A stretch of 7,425 nt of DNA from Actinomycetes bacterium (lineage in GTDB: Bacteria > Actinomycetota > Acidimicrobiia > Acidimicrobiales > Ilumatobacteraceae). The DNA lies in assembly GCA_023417265.1 (NCBI GenBank), contig JAEZFY010000280.1:1-7425 (forward strand), read 5' to 3'. Both the position numbers and the translations under genes were made by a program. Below the pieces are notes generated by a model, which was not told the DNA's origin, made no database searches, and saw only the letters and a list, made by a program, of their open reading frames with translations. This document shows, one piece after another, positions 1 to 6,330 of this stretch. Positions within the stretch are counted from its first letter, which is position 1. Each line of letters begins with the position of its first letter.

Positions 1-3
1 GGT

Positions 4-18
4 CACACGTGCTCCTCT
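4..18 (-). promoter_or_regulatory. Possible ribosome binding site and GTG start of a minus-strand gene leaving the window
   Basis: Read on the minus strand, AGAGGAG (complement of 12-18) is followed after five bases by a GTG (complement of 4-6) and then ACC. This is a good Shine-Dalgarno match at normal spacing. Only two codons lie inside the window, so the product cannot be judged. If real, the gene would run in the same direction as the lipoprotein gene at 250-720, separated from it by about 240 bases. The purine-rich motif could occur by chance in such GC-rich DNA. Confidence 0.3.
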
Positions 19-249
19 GGGGTGGGCGTGCCGGGGGTGGGCGAGACCGGCCGGGGCAGCCGGGCAGGTGGTCGCGTCGATGTCGTGCGGGGCGTTGCGG
101 GGCCTCCGGCGCGGTGGCGTCCGACCGGCACGAGCGGCCGGTGGAGTGTCCGCGGGTTGGTCACTCGCGGCCCTCACGGTGTGGGGGATCGACGGGGCAG
201 GACAACGGCACCGTTCTAGCCGACGGTGGCCGCCAGGTGTGGCATACCG
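19..249. other. Intergenic stretch without a supported gene
   Basis: All frames here are nearly free of stops because of the base composition, but the conceptual products are Gly/Arg-rich and low-complexity. I recognise no domain. The plus-strand frame open from the left edge to a TAG at 217-219 has a weaker third-position G+C bias than the genes to the right, by eye. I see no tRNA-like or other RNA fold. The only structure noted is a small inverted repeat at 209-228. Confidence 0.5.
209..228 (-). terminator. Weak hairpin downstream of the lipoprotein gene
   Basis: A perfect six-base inverted repeat (CACCGT at 209-214, ACGGTG at 223-228) with an eight-base loop lies 21 bases beyond the minus-strand stop codon at 250-252. 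The position fits a transcription terminator. The stem is short and no run of T follows it in the minus direction, so it is not a canonical intrinsic terminator. Chance occurrence is plausible. Confidence 0.2.
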
Positions 250-720
250 CTACTTGGCGGTGCCGGCGACCGAACCCTGCAGCGGCGAGCCGTTGTCGCT
301 CCCGGCGACGCACACGATCTGGCGATCGTCGGCGCGGTCCCAGCTGTCGAGCGTGGGCACGATCCACTCGTAGAACAGCTCGGAGTCGAACGGGCTGATG
401 CCGACGTACGGCTCGAACGCCTCGAGGCAGGCCACCTGCGCTTCGGCTTCGAGGGCTTCGAATCCGGGATAGCTCGCCTGCTCGCTCTCGACGACGGCGA
501 AGACCTCGTGGCTGTGCGGCTCGGCACAGTCGACTCGCGGGAAGGCGGCGATCTCCTCGCCGACGTCGGCCGGGAACGCCAGGCACGCGCCGACCAGCGA
601 CTCGTCGGCCTCGAGCACGGGTACCTCCGTGGTCGCCGTGTCGTCGTCCCCCGAGCACCCCGCCAGGGCGCCGACGGCGAGGCTTCCAGAAATCGTCACG
701 ATCAGCGTCAAACGGCCCAC
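250..720 (-). CDS. Septum formation family lipoprotein
   Basis: The 156-residue product from the GTG at 720 starts with a short signal peptide and a textbook lipobox, L-A-G-C, with the lipid-carrying cysteine at residue 22 followed by SGDDD. The mature part carries the pattern of the actinobacterial Septum formation (PF13845-like) domain. That pattern is a G-A-C-L opening, D-C-x-E-P-H-x-H-E-V-F near residues 64-74, a Y-P-G-F helix leading to C98, a late tryptophan, a D-R-Q-I-V-C segment, and a closing G-S-x-x-G. Four cysteines (46, 65, 98, 137) could form two disulfides outside the membrane. The family name is historical and the exact role is poorly defined. The reading frame stays open upstream to an ATG at 933, but that would overlap the plus-strand gene and bury the signal peptide, so GTG 720 is preferred even though no good ribosome binding site precedes it. 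The gene is divergent from the injection-system operon and probably unrelated to it. Confidence 0.82.
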   Translation of the reverse strand: MGRLTLIVTISGSLAVGALAGCSGDDDTATTEVPVLEADESLVGACLAFPADVGEEIAAFPRVDCAEPHSHEVFAVVESEQASYPGFEALEAEAQVACLEAFEPYVGISPFDSELFYEWIVPTLDSWDRADDRQIVCVAGSDNGSPLQGSVAGTAK

Positions 721-747
721 TCGAGGGGCACTGTAGTGGCGCCCCCA

Positions 748-755
748 GCTATAGT
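748..755. promoter_or_regulatory. Possible divergent -10 element in the intergenic region
   Basis: TATAGT at 750-755 on the plus strand matches the TATAAT -10 consensus at five of six positions and stands out as the only AT-rich patch in the 79-base gap between divergent genes. On the minus strand the overlapping TATAGC (753-748) is a four-of-six match. The core CTATAG is itself a palindrome, so one site could serve both directions. No convincing -35 box is visible upstream in either direction. For the plus gene the predicted leader would be about 40 bases and include the ribosome binding site at 787-793. Confidence 0.35.
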
Positions 756-786
756 CGCAGGCGCTGCGGACCGGGACTGCGGCGAC

Positions 787-793
787 GGGAGGA
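787..793 (+). promoter_or_regulatory. Ribosome binding site fixing the GTG start at 800
   Basis: GGGAGGA lies six bases before the GTG at 800-802. It is the strongest Shine-Dalgarno sequence in the window and supports GTG 800 over internal starts in the same frame. Confidence 0.7.
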
Positions 794-799
794 CGCGCA

Positions 800-1582
800 G
801 TGTTGGAGTTGGTCGACGAGAGCCTGGAGGCGTTTTTCCGGGCTGTTGTCCCGCTCAGCGCGACCGACGTCGACGTCTCCTTCGACGCCCCCGACCGCGA
901 CTGGAGCGCCAAGCTCAGCCGCCCGACCGTCAACGTCTACCTGTGGGACATCCGCCGCTCGGCCACGCGGTCGCGCAGCGGGTCGCGAACGGTCGACACC
1001 CCTGACGGCGTGGTCCACCGGATGGCCGCACCGGTGCTCGAACTGCGCTACGTGGTCACCGCATGGACGTCCGACCAGGGTGACGAACGGGCGCTGCTCG
1101 CCGGCATTCTGCGGGCGATCCTGTCGAACGGGGGCATCCCGCGGGCCTACCTGCCCCCGGTCTACGACCGCTTCGAGCCGCCGACGCTCACGATCGCGCG
1201 CGCCGGGGAGGACCACATCGAGGTCATGCGGGTGCTCCAGGGCCAGCTCAAGCCGGGCATCAACATGATGCTCGCCACCGAGTTCGAGATCGGCACCGAC
1301 ACGCCTGCCGGACCACCCGTCGAAGGGGTCGAGACCGCGATCGGCCGGATCGGCGGGGGCCCGCCCGACCGGCGCCGCCGGGTCGCCGGCGAGGTCGCCG
1401 ATCTCGCCGCGGTCGGTGCGCTCGTGCGTTCGCCGAGCGACGCCGCGTACGTGAACGCCGCCGGGCGCTTCTTGTTGCGCGCGGCCGAGGGCGACGAGAT
1501 CGTCGTCGAAACCGACCCGCCGCTGGTCGGTCACGTCCCCGCCTCGGGCGGGGTGCGCTTCGCTCGCGCGGGGGACCGCTGA
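800..1582 (+). CDS. Pvc16/Afp16-like contractile injection system tube terminator (DUF4255)
   Basis: The 260-residue product matches the Pvc16 N-terminal (DUF4255) family over about residues 4-165. Hallmarks visible are the opening amphipathic helix (LVDESLEAFFR), R-P-T-V-N-V-Y-L-W-D-I-R at 41-52, the L-E-L-R-Y-V-V-T-A-W strand at 80-89 followed by an acidic D-x-x-D-E-R-A-L-L helix, and a closing Q-G-Q-L-K-P-G-I segment. In characterised eCIS particles (Afp, PVC) this protein caps the end of the inner tube and sheath and sets where polymerisation stops. Residues about 193-247 look like an extra beta-sandwich with a V-A-G-E-V opening and an A-G-R-F-L-L strand. This resembles a worn carboxypeptidase-regulatory domain, a fold also filling the next proteins. 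There is no signal peptide, so the protein should be cytoplasmic. It is the first gene of a plus-strand operon. The family call is firm; the C-terminal domain call is tentative. Confidence 0.87.
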   Translation: MLELVDESLEAFFRAVVPLSATDVDVSFDAPDRDWSAKLSRPTVNVYLWDIRRSATRSRSGSRTVDTPDGVVHRMAAPVLELRYVVTAWTSDQGDERALLAGILRAILSNGGIPRAYLPPVYDRFEPPTLTIARAGEDHIEVMRVLQGQLKPGINMMLATEFEIGTDTPAGPPVEGVETAIGRIGGGPPDRRRRVAGEVADLAAVGALVRSPSDAAYVNAAGRFLLRAAEGDEIVVETDPPLVGHVPASGGVRFARAGDR

Positions 1583-1589
1583 GGCGGGC

Positions 1590-1634
1590 ATGAGCACCAG
1601 CGGGCGGACGCACACGACGGGCAGGGCCGCGTGA
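1590..1634 (+). CDS. Possible 14-codon leader ORF bridging two operon genes
   Basis: Between the terminator gene and the first membrane-protein gene sits ATG 1590, preceded by GAGG at 1581-1584 with five-base spacing. It encodes MSTSGRTHTTGRAA and ends in a TGA (1632-1634) whose A is the A of the next ATG. The arrangement could couple translation across the 51-base gap. The peptide has no recognisable feature, and a short ORF with this layout can arise by chance. Confidence 0.2.
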   Translation: MSTSGRTHTTGRAA

Positions 1635-3877
1635 TGCCGGCAATCGAGAGCGCCCTGTCGCAGACCCACGTCACCGTCACACCGGGCCTCGAAACGCGCG
1701 TCGAGATCGACGTCACCAACACCGGGGACGTGATCGACGGGGTCACCGCGATCGTCGACGGCATCAACCCCGACTGGGTGCGCCTGGAACGGCCGATGGT
1801 GAGCCTGTTCCCGCTCGCCACCGACCGCCTGGCGGTGATCTTCGACATCCCGCGCACGTGCCCGGCGGGCGACTACCTCGTCGTCGTCCGGGTGGTGTCG
1901 ACGCTCGATGCCGAGCGCAGCAGCGTGCACGACTTCTGGCTGTCGGTCGGTGTCGTCACCCGGCTCGATGTCGAGCTGCGGCCCTCGATCGTCACCGGCG
2001 GGTCGGTCGCCCGGGTCGACGCGATCATCCGCAACACGGGGAACGCCACCGCCGAGGTGACGATCACCGCCCTCGAACCGACGCGCGTCGTCGACTGTCG
2101 CGCCGAGCCGGGGCGGATCGTGCTCGCCCACGGAGCCGAGGCCGTGCTGCCGATCCTGATGCGCGGACCGCGGCCATGGATCGGCCAACCGCTGCCGCGA
2201 CAGGTGCACGTCGGCGTCAGCACCGGCAGCGGTCCGGGCGCGGTGGTGGTCGACCGGGTCGTCACGTTCAACCAGAAGCCGCGCATTCCGCGCGGGTTCA
2301 TCACAGCGCTCACGCTGGCCGCGATCGTGGCCTTGTGGGCGTTGATCTTCCTGTGGGTCGTCACCGAGCTGCGCCGCGACGACCCGGCTCGCAAAGCGGT
2401 CGGCACGCACCTGTTCGAGGGCGCTCCGAACGTGCCCATCGCGGCGATCGCCGGCGAGGCCCGGGGCACGGTCACCGCCACCACCACCGGCCAGGGCCTG
2501 GCCCGGATCACGGTCGAGGCGTGGCGCGTCAAGGCCGACGGTTCGCAGGTGGCGGCTGGCTCGGCGGCCACCGGCGAGGACGGCACGTACGCACTTCCGA
2601 GCCTGATCCCGGGCCAGTACCGGCTGCGTTTCAGCGCCGAGGGCTTCGCCGACACCTGGTACACCGCTCCCCAAGCCGAGGGTGCGACGGGTGCCGCCGA
2701 GGCGACGGCCGGGGCGGGCGCCGGTTCGGGTGTTCCCGGCGACCTCGTGCGGATCGAGGCCACCAAGGTGCGCGGCGGGCTCGACGCCGCGATGGGTGGC
2801 GCGGCCGGGCAGCTCACCGGCCAGATCGCGCTCCCGCCCGGCTCGCTCGGCACACCGCTCACCGTGACGGCGACGCTGATCACCGACACCGGCGACGCCG
2901 ACGCACCGCCGCAGGAGTTCACGCAGGTCACCACCGACGGGACCATCAACCTCGCCGGCCTGCCCACGCCGGGCACCTACCAGGTGACGGTCACCGGCCC
3001 CGGCTTCGCCACGCAGAGCTTCCAGCAAGACGTCGGCGGCGGGCAGGCGGCCACCCTCAACTCGGTCACCTTGGCGGCGGCCTCGGGGAGCATCGACGGC
3101 ACCGTCCGCGACGGCACCGGCGCGTCACTCGGCGGCGTCACCGTCGTCGCTCGTTCTGGAGGCCAGGAGTTCCGCGCCACCACGCCCACCGCCGGGGCGG
3201 TCGGCGTGTTCCGGCTGGTCGACCTGCCGACTCCGGGCACGTACGTGCTGACGTTCGAGAAGGAGGGTTACAGCAGCCAGACCGTCGCCCTCGAACTCGC
3301 TGCCGGGGGCACCACCAACGTGTCGGCGACCCTCGTCGGCGGCGACGGCACGATCGGTGGCTCGGTGCTCGACGCCGACGGCAATCCGCTCGGCGGGGTG
3401 GTCGTCGAGGCGGTGTGCGACGGCTTCGTCGGCGCCGGGGCGACACTCACCACCAACGGCCCGGCCGGCACGGCCGGCAGCTTCGCCGTCTCCGGCCTGC
3501 CCGTGCCGAGCGACTGCACCGTGACGTTCTCGGCCCCCGGCTACCAGACCGAGACCTACCCGGCGGCATTCACCACCGCCGGCCTCGTTGGCATCGGCCC
3601 GGTCACCCTGCTCCCGGTGGACGCCACGATTGAGGGCGTCGTGCGCACCGGCGGCAACGGGCTCGGCGAGGTCACCGTCACCGTCACCGACGGCACGCGC
3701 TCGCAGGTGACCACGAGTGCCACCAACCCGGCCGGCGGGTTCGCCTTCGCCGACCTCCCGGCCGGCTCGTACACCCTGTCGTTCAGCCGCACCGGCTACG
3801 GCACCCGGGTCGTCCTCGTCGAACTCGCCGAGGGCGCGGCGGTCAGCGTCGACGTCAGCCTCGAGGTGCGCGGCTGA
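1634..3877 (+). CDS. CIS-associated single-pass membrane protein with five carboxypeptidase-regulatory-like repeats (paralog 1)
   Basis: A 747-residue protein without a signal peptide. Residues 1-108 and 109-212 form two beta-sandwich domains of the NEW3/CARDB type; each has a conserved N-T-G turn (29-31, 134-136), and the first also has I-N-P-D-W-V and S-L-F-P. A R-P-W-I-G-Q-P motif (180-186) and F-N-Q-K-P-R-I-P-R (212-220) lead into one transmembrane helix at about 221-244. Basic residues before the helix put the N-terminal half in the cytoplasm. After it come five prealbumin-like repeats at roughly 275-345, 391-480, 484-568, 571-660 and 664-746, with a Gly/Ala linker at 346-370. C595 and C628 in repeat four could pair outside the cell. 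Similar proteins near DUF4255 genes are often annotated 'hydrolytic protein', but I see no catalytic site. From memory, a membrane protein of this kind (CisA) acts with the Streptomyces CIS; equivalence is inferred. ATG 1634 is chosen over GTG 1631 for better spacing from the weak CAGGG at 1622-1626. Confidence 0.8.
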   Translation: MPAIESALSQTHVTVTPGLETRVEIDVTNTGDVIDGVTAIVDGINPDWVRLERPMVSLFPLATDRLAVIFDIPRTCPAGDYLVVVRVVSTLDAERSSVHDFWLSVGVVTRLDVELRPSIVTGGSVARVDAIIRNTGNATAEVTITALEPTRVVDCRAEPGRIVLAHGAEAVLPILMRGPRPWIGQPLPRQVHVGVSTGSGPGAVVVDRVVTFNQKPRIPRGFITALTLAAIVALWALIFLWVVTELRRDDPARKAVGTHLFEGAPNVPIAAIAGEARGTVTATTTGQGLARITVEAWRVKADGSQVAAGSAATGEDGTYALPSLIPGQYRLRFSAEGFADTWYTAPQAEGATGAAEATAGAGAGSGVPGDLVRIEATKVRGGLDAAMGGAAGQLTGQIALPPGSLGTPLTVTATLITDTGDADAPPQEFTQVTTDGTINLAGLPTPGTYQVTVTGPGFATQSFQQDVGGGQAATLNSVTLAAASGSIDGTVRDGTGASLGGVTVVARSGGQEFRATTPTAGAVGVFRLVDLPTPGTYVLTFEKEGYSSQTVALELAAGGTTNVSATLVGGDGTIGGSVLDADGNPLGGVVVEAVCDGFVGAGATLTTNGPAGTAGSFAVSGLPVPSDCTVTFSAPGYQTETYPAAFTTAGLVGIGPVTLLPVDATIEGVVRTGGNGLGEVTVTVTDGTRSQVTTSATNPAGGFAFADLPAGSYTLSFSRTGYGTRVVLVELAEGAAVSVDVSLEVRG
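3863..3868 (+). promoter_or_regulatory. Ribosome binding site inside the upstream gene's end
   Basis: GAGGTG sits eight bases before the ATG at 3877 and inside the last codons of paralog 1. Stop and start share one base (TGATG at 3875-3879), so ribosomes finishing paralog 1 can restart directly on paralog 2. Confidence 0.55.
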
Positions 3878-6330
3878 TGCGCACCGTGGCGTTCCCCGAA
3901 ACCGTCGACGTCGTCCCCGGCGATTCGGGCACGATCTCGGTGACGATCACCAACACGACGTCGGTCATCGACGCCTACCGCGTGCAGGTGTTCGGGCTCG
4001 ACCCGGAATGGGTCACGGTCGATCCCCCCAAGCTGTCGCTGTTCCCCGGCCAGACCGAGCAGGTCGAGATCCACGTCCGCCTGCCCGACGACTACCCGGC
4101 GTCGCAACGCACGCTCGCCGTCAACGTCTCGTCCGACGACGATCCGGGCGCGTTCTCGCTGAGCCAGGTCGCACTCGCCGTGCAGCCCCGCACGCGTACC
4201 CGGGTGCGGCTCGACCCGGTGATGATCTCGGCTGGCCGCAGCGCCCGGTTCGGGATGGTCGTGTCGAACGAAGGCAACGCCGCCGTCACCGCCTACGGCT
4301 ACGCCGTCGATCCCGAAGCGCTCGCCGAGTTCCGGTTCGATCCGCCAGCCGTGCTCGTCGCTCCCGGCCGCGAGCAGGTGATCGAGGTCACCGTCAGCGG
4401 CGGGCGGGCGTGGTTCGGCCAGCCGCGAGCGCGGACGTTGACGTTCGGTGTCATCACCGACCACGTCATCCCGGGCTCGCCCGACGCCCGCGTCGAAACG
4501 ATCGGCACGTTCCTGCAACGGCCCCGCATCTCGCGCTGGTTGATCTCGCTGCTCGGGCTGCTCACCGCGGCGGCCGTGTTCGCGGCCGTGCTCAGCCGCA
4601 CGTTCGACCGCGTCGTCGAAGAAGCGCGGGTGTCCGACGCGGTCCTCGATGCAGCCCTCGAACGCGACGCCGCCGGTGGCGCCGTGATCCCCACCAAACC
4701 GAGCACGATCACCGGGACCGTGCAGTCGGCGAGCACGAACCAAGGCATGTCGGGCGTCCAGGCCGAACTGTTCGTCGCCGAGAACACCGACGTACCGGTC
4801 GGGTCGGCAGCCACCGACGCGCAAGGGGTGTACACGTTCGCCAACCTCGGCGAGGGGAGCTACCTGGTGCGCTACAGCGGCGCCGGCGTGGATGCCACGT
4901 GGAACGGCGGGGTGGCCACCGCAGCCGACGCCGAACCGATCGAGGTCCCGATCGACGACGTCGTCGAACTGCCGCCGCTCACGATCGTCGGCACGCCCGT
5001 CGATGTCACCGGCGTGATCGCCGTCGACGACCCCGCCGGGGCCACGGTCAGCCTCGTCGTGCCCGGTCAGGCCGGTGCCGGAGCGGTGGTGGCCACGGCC
5101 ACGCTCGCCCCCGACGGCTCGTTCACGCTGCCCGACGTGCCCTCGCCGGGCAACTACCAGATGATCGTCGAGAAGCCCGGCTCGCCGCCCGTCGTCCGCG
5201 ACTTCGTGCTCGAACCCGGGCGGGCGACACCCGAGGTCGACGTCGCCGTGCTCGCCGGGCAAGGGATCATCTCCGGCACGGTCAGCGGCCCGCGCGGCCC
5301 GATCGGCGGGGCGACGATCACCGCCAACGACGGCACCCGCGAGGTCACCACGGTGTCGCTCACGGAAAGCCCGCTGGGTGCCTACGCGCTCCGCAACCTG
5401 CCCACCCCCGGGCAGTACACGATCACCGTCACGCGCGACGGCTACGCACCCGAAGCGCACACCGTGACCCTCACCAACGAGCAGCCGTCGGGCGTGTTCG
5501 ACGCTCGCCTGCTGCCGGCCGAAGGCTCGATCCGCGGCCGCGCCACGGTCGCCGGGCAACCGGCCCGCGGCCTGTCTGTCACCGTCAACGGCGCCGGCAT
5601 CACACGCACGTTGGGCGTCGTCAGCCAAGGACCGGCCGCCGGCACGTACACGATCACCGGCCTCGACGCCCCGGCCACCTACACGCTGACGTTCTCCGGT
5701 GCGGGCACGGTGCCGCAGGTGCGGGTCGTCGATCTCGACCCGGCGAGCGGGTCCGAGCACGCCAGCGGCATCGACGTCGCCCTGTCGCGCGAGGTCACCG
5801 CCGTCACCGGCATCGTCCGCGGCCCCGACGGCGCACCGCTCGCCGAAGCCACGGTCACGCTCAGCGACGGCACGCTCTCGCGGTCGATGCCGACCGCCCA
5901 CGAACCGCTCGGCCAGTTCGCGTTCTCGGGGGTCCGGCCGGGTGCCTACACGCTCACCGCCAGCCGGCTCGGCGCCGAACCGGTCACCGTGCTCGTCAAC
6001 GTTCCGGCTGGGGCGCCCGTGTCGTCACTCGACCTGCAGCTCGGCCAGCAAGCGAGCATCGTCGGGCAGGTGAGCGGGTTCGACCCGACCACGCGCACGG
6101 TCACGGTGCGGCTGTTCGCGCCCGAGCAGTTCCCGCAAGGCCAAGCGCTCGCCACGGTCACCTCCGACGCCACCGGCGCGTTCACGTTCACCGGCCTCGC
6201 CGCCCCGGCCAACTACGTGGTCGCCGTGTACGCCGGGCCAACCGCCGCCGACCCGCTCGACTCGCGAGCGGTCGCCACCGAGCCCGGCCGCCCGGTGTTC
6301 GTCCCGCCGTTCACGGTGACGCTCCCATGA
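3877..6330 (+). CDS. CIS-associated single-pass membrane protein with six carboxypeptidase-regulatory-like repeats (paralog 2)
   Basis: An 817-residue paralog of the preceding protein with the same order of parts. Two N-terminal beta-sandwich domains (about 1-104 and 105-211) contain V-I-D, L-D-P-E-W-V and L-S-L-F-P in the first and R-A-W-F-G-Q-P (177-183) in the second. F-L-Q-R-P-R-I-S-R falls at residues 212-220, the same positions as in paralog 1. One transmembrane helix follows (about 221-240), then a charged, probably helical stalk (241-267). Six prealbumin-like repeats occupy about 276-370, 374-458, 462-545, 548-635, 640-720 and 726-815, several with a P-x-P-G-x-Y turn. There is no signal peptide, no LPxTG sorting motif and no cysteine, unlike paralog 1. 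Basic residues flank the cytoplasmic side of the helix, predicting N-in, C-out. It is probably a partner or alternative to its neighbours in membrane anchoring of the injection particle. That role is inferred from position and architecture, and no enzymatic site is visible. Confidence 0.8.
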   Translation: MRTVAFPETVDVVPGDSGTISVTITNTTSVIDAYRVQVFGLDPEWVTVDPPKLSLFPGQTEQVEIHVRLPDDYPASQRTLAVNVSSDDDPGAFSLSQVALAVQPRTRTRVRLDPVMISAGRSARFGMVVSNEGNAAVTAYGYAVDPEALAEFRFDPPAVLVAPGREQVIEVTVSGGRAWFGQPRARTLTFGVITDHVIPGSPDARVETIGTFLQRPRISRWLISLLGLLTAAAVFAAVLSRTFDRVVEEARVSDAVLDAALERDAAGGAVIPTKPSTITGTVQSASTNQGMSGVQAELFVAENTDVPVGSAATDAQGVYTFANLGEGSYLVRYSGAGVDATWNGGVATAADAEPIEVPIDDVVELPPLTIVGTPVDVTGVIAVDDPAGATVSLVVPGQAGAGAVVATATLAPDGSFTLPDVPSPGNYQMIVEKPGSPPVVRDFVLEPGRATPEVDVAVLAGQGIISGTVSGPRGPIGGATITANDGTREVTTVSLTESPLGAYALRNLPTPGQYTITVTRDGYAPEAHTVTLTNEQPSGVFDARLLPAEGSIRGRATVAGQPARGLSVTVNGAGITRTLGVVSQGPAAGTYTITGLDAPATYTLTFSGAGTVPQVRVVDLDPASGSEHASGIDVALSREVTAVTGIVRGPDGAPLAEATVTLSDGTLSRSMPTAHEPLGQFAFSGVRPGAYTLTASRLGAEPVTVLVNVPAGAPVSSLDLQLGQQASIVGQVSGFDPTTRTVTVRLFAPEQFPQGQALATVTSDATGAFTFTGLAAPANYVVAVYAGPTAADPLDSRAVATEPGRPVFVPPFTVTLP

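Noticed and set aside
721..933. N-terminal extension of the lipoprotein to an ATG at 933
   Set aside because: It would place 71 non-signal residues before a clear signal peptide and lipobox and overlap the divergent gene by over 130 bases.
226..1005. Plus-strand open frame of 259 codons
   Set aside because: It opposes the lipoprotein gene and overlaps the start of the Pvc16-like gene in another frame, and it has no recognisable motif.
749..3028. Long minus-strand open frame of 759 codons
   Set aside because: It lies antisense to the Pvc16-like gene and paralog 1, both of which have clear domains. Its product is an Arg/Gly/Asp/His-rich low-complexity string typical of antisense frames in GC-rich genes.
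1858..3633. Plus-strand 591-codon open frame inside paralog 1
   Set aside because: It is out of frame with the domain-containing reading and its product is almost entirely Arg/Gly/His/Pro.
3671..3688. Microrepeat of GTCACC, three copies
   Set aside because: It encodes alternating Val-Thr in a beta strand of a repeat, so codon bias and strand composition explain it.
3796..5901. Long minus-strand open frame of 701 codons
   Set aside because: It is antisense to paralog 2, with repetitive Arg/Asp/Gly composition and no recognisable domain, so it is a shadow of the coding strand.
2456..6327. Carboxypeptidase enzyme activity for the repeat-rich proteins
   Set aside because: Only the non-catalytic regulatory-like beta-sandwich is present. 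No zinc-binding H-x-x-E or other peptidase motif is visible.
6200..6330. Cell-wall sorting signal at the end of paralog 2
   Set aside because: The C-terminus has no LPxTG-like motif, hydrophobic tail or basic end. The protein is held by its internal membrane helix instead.
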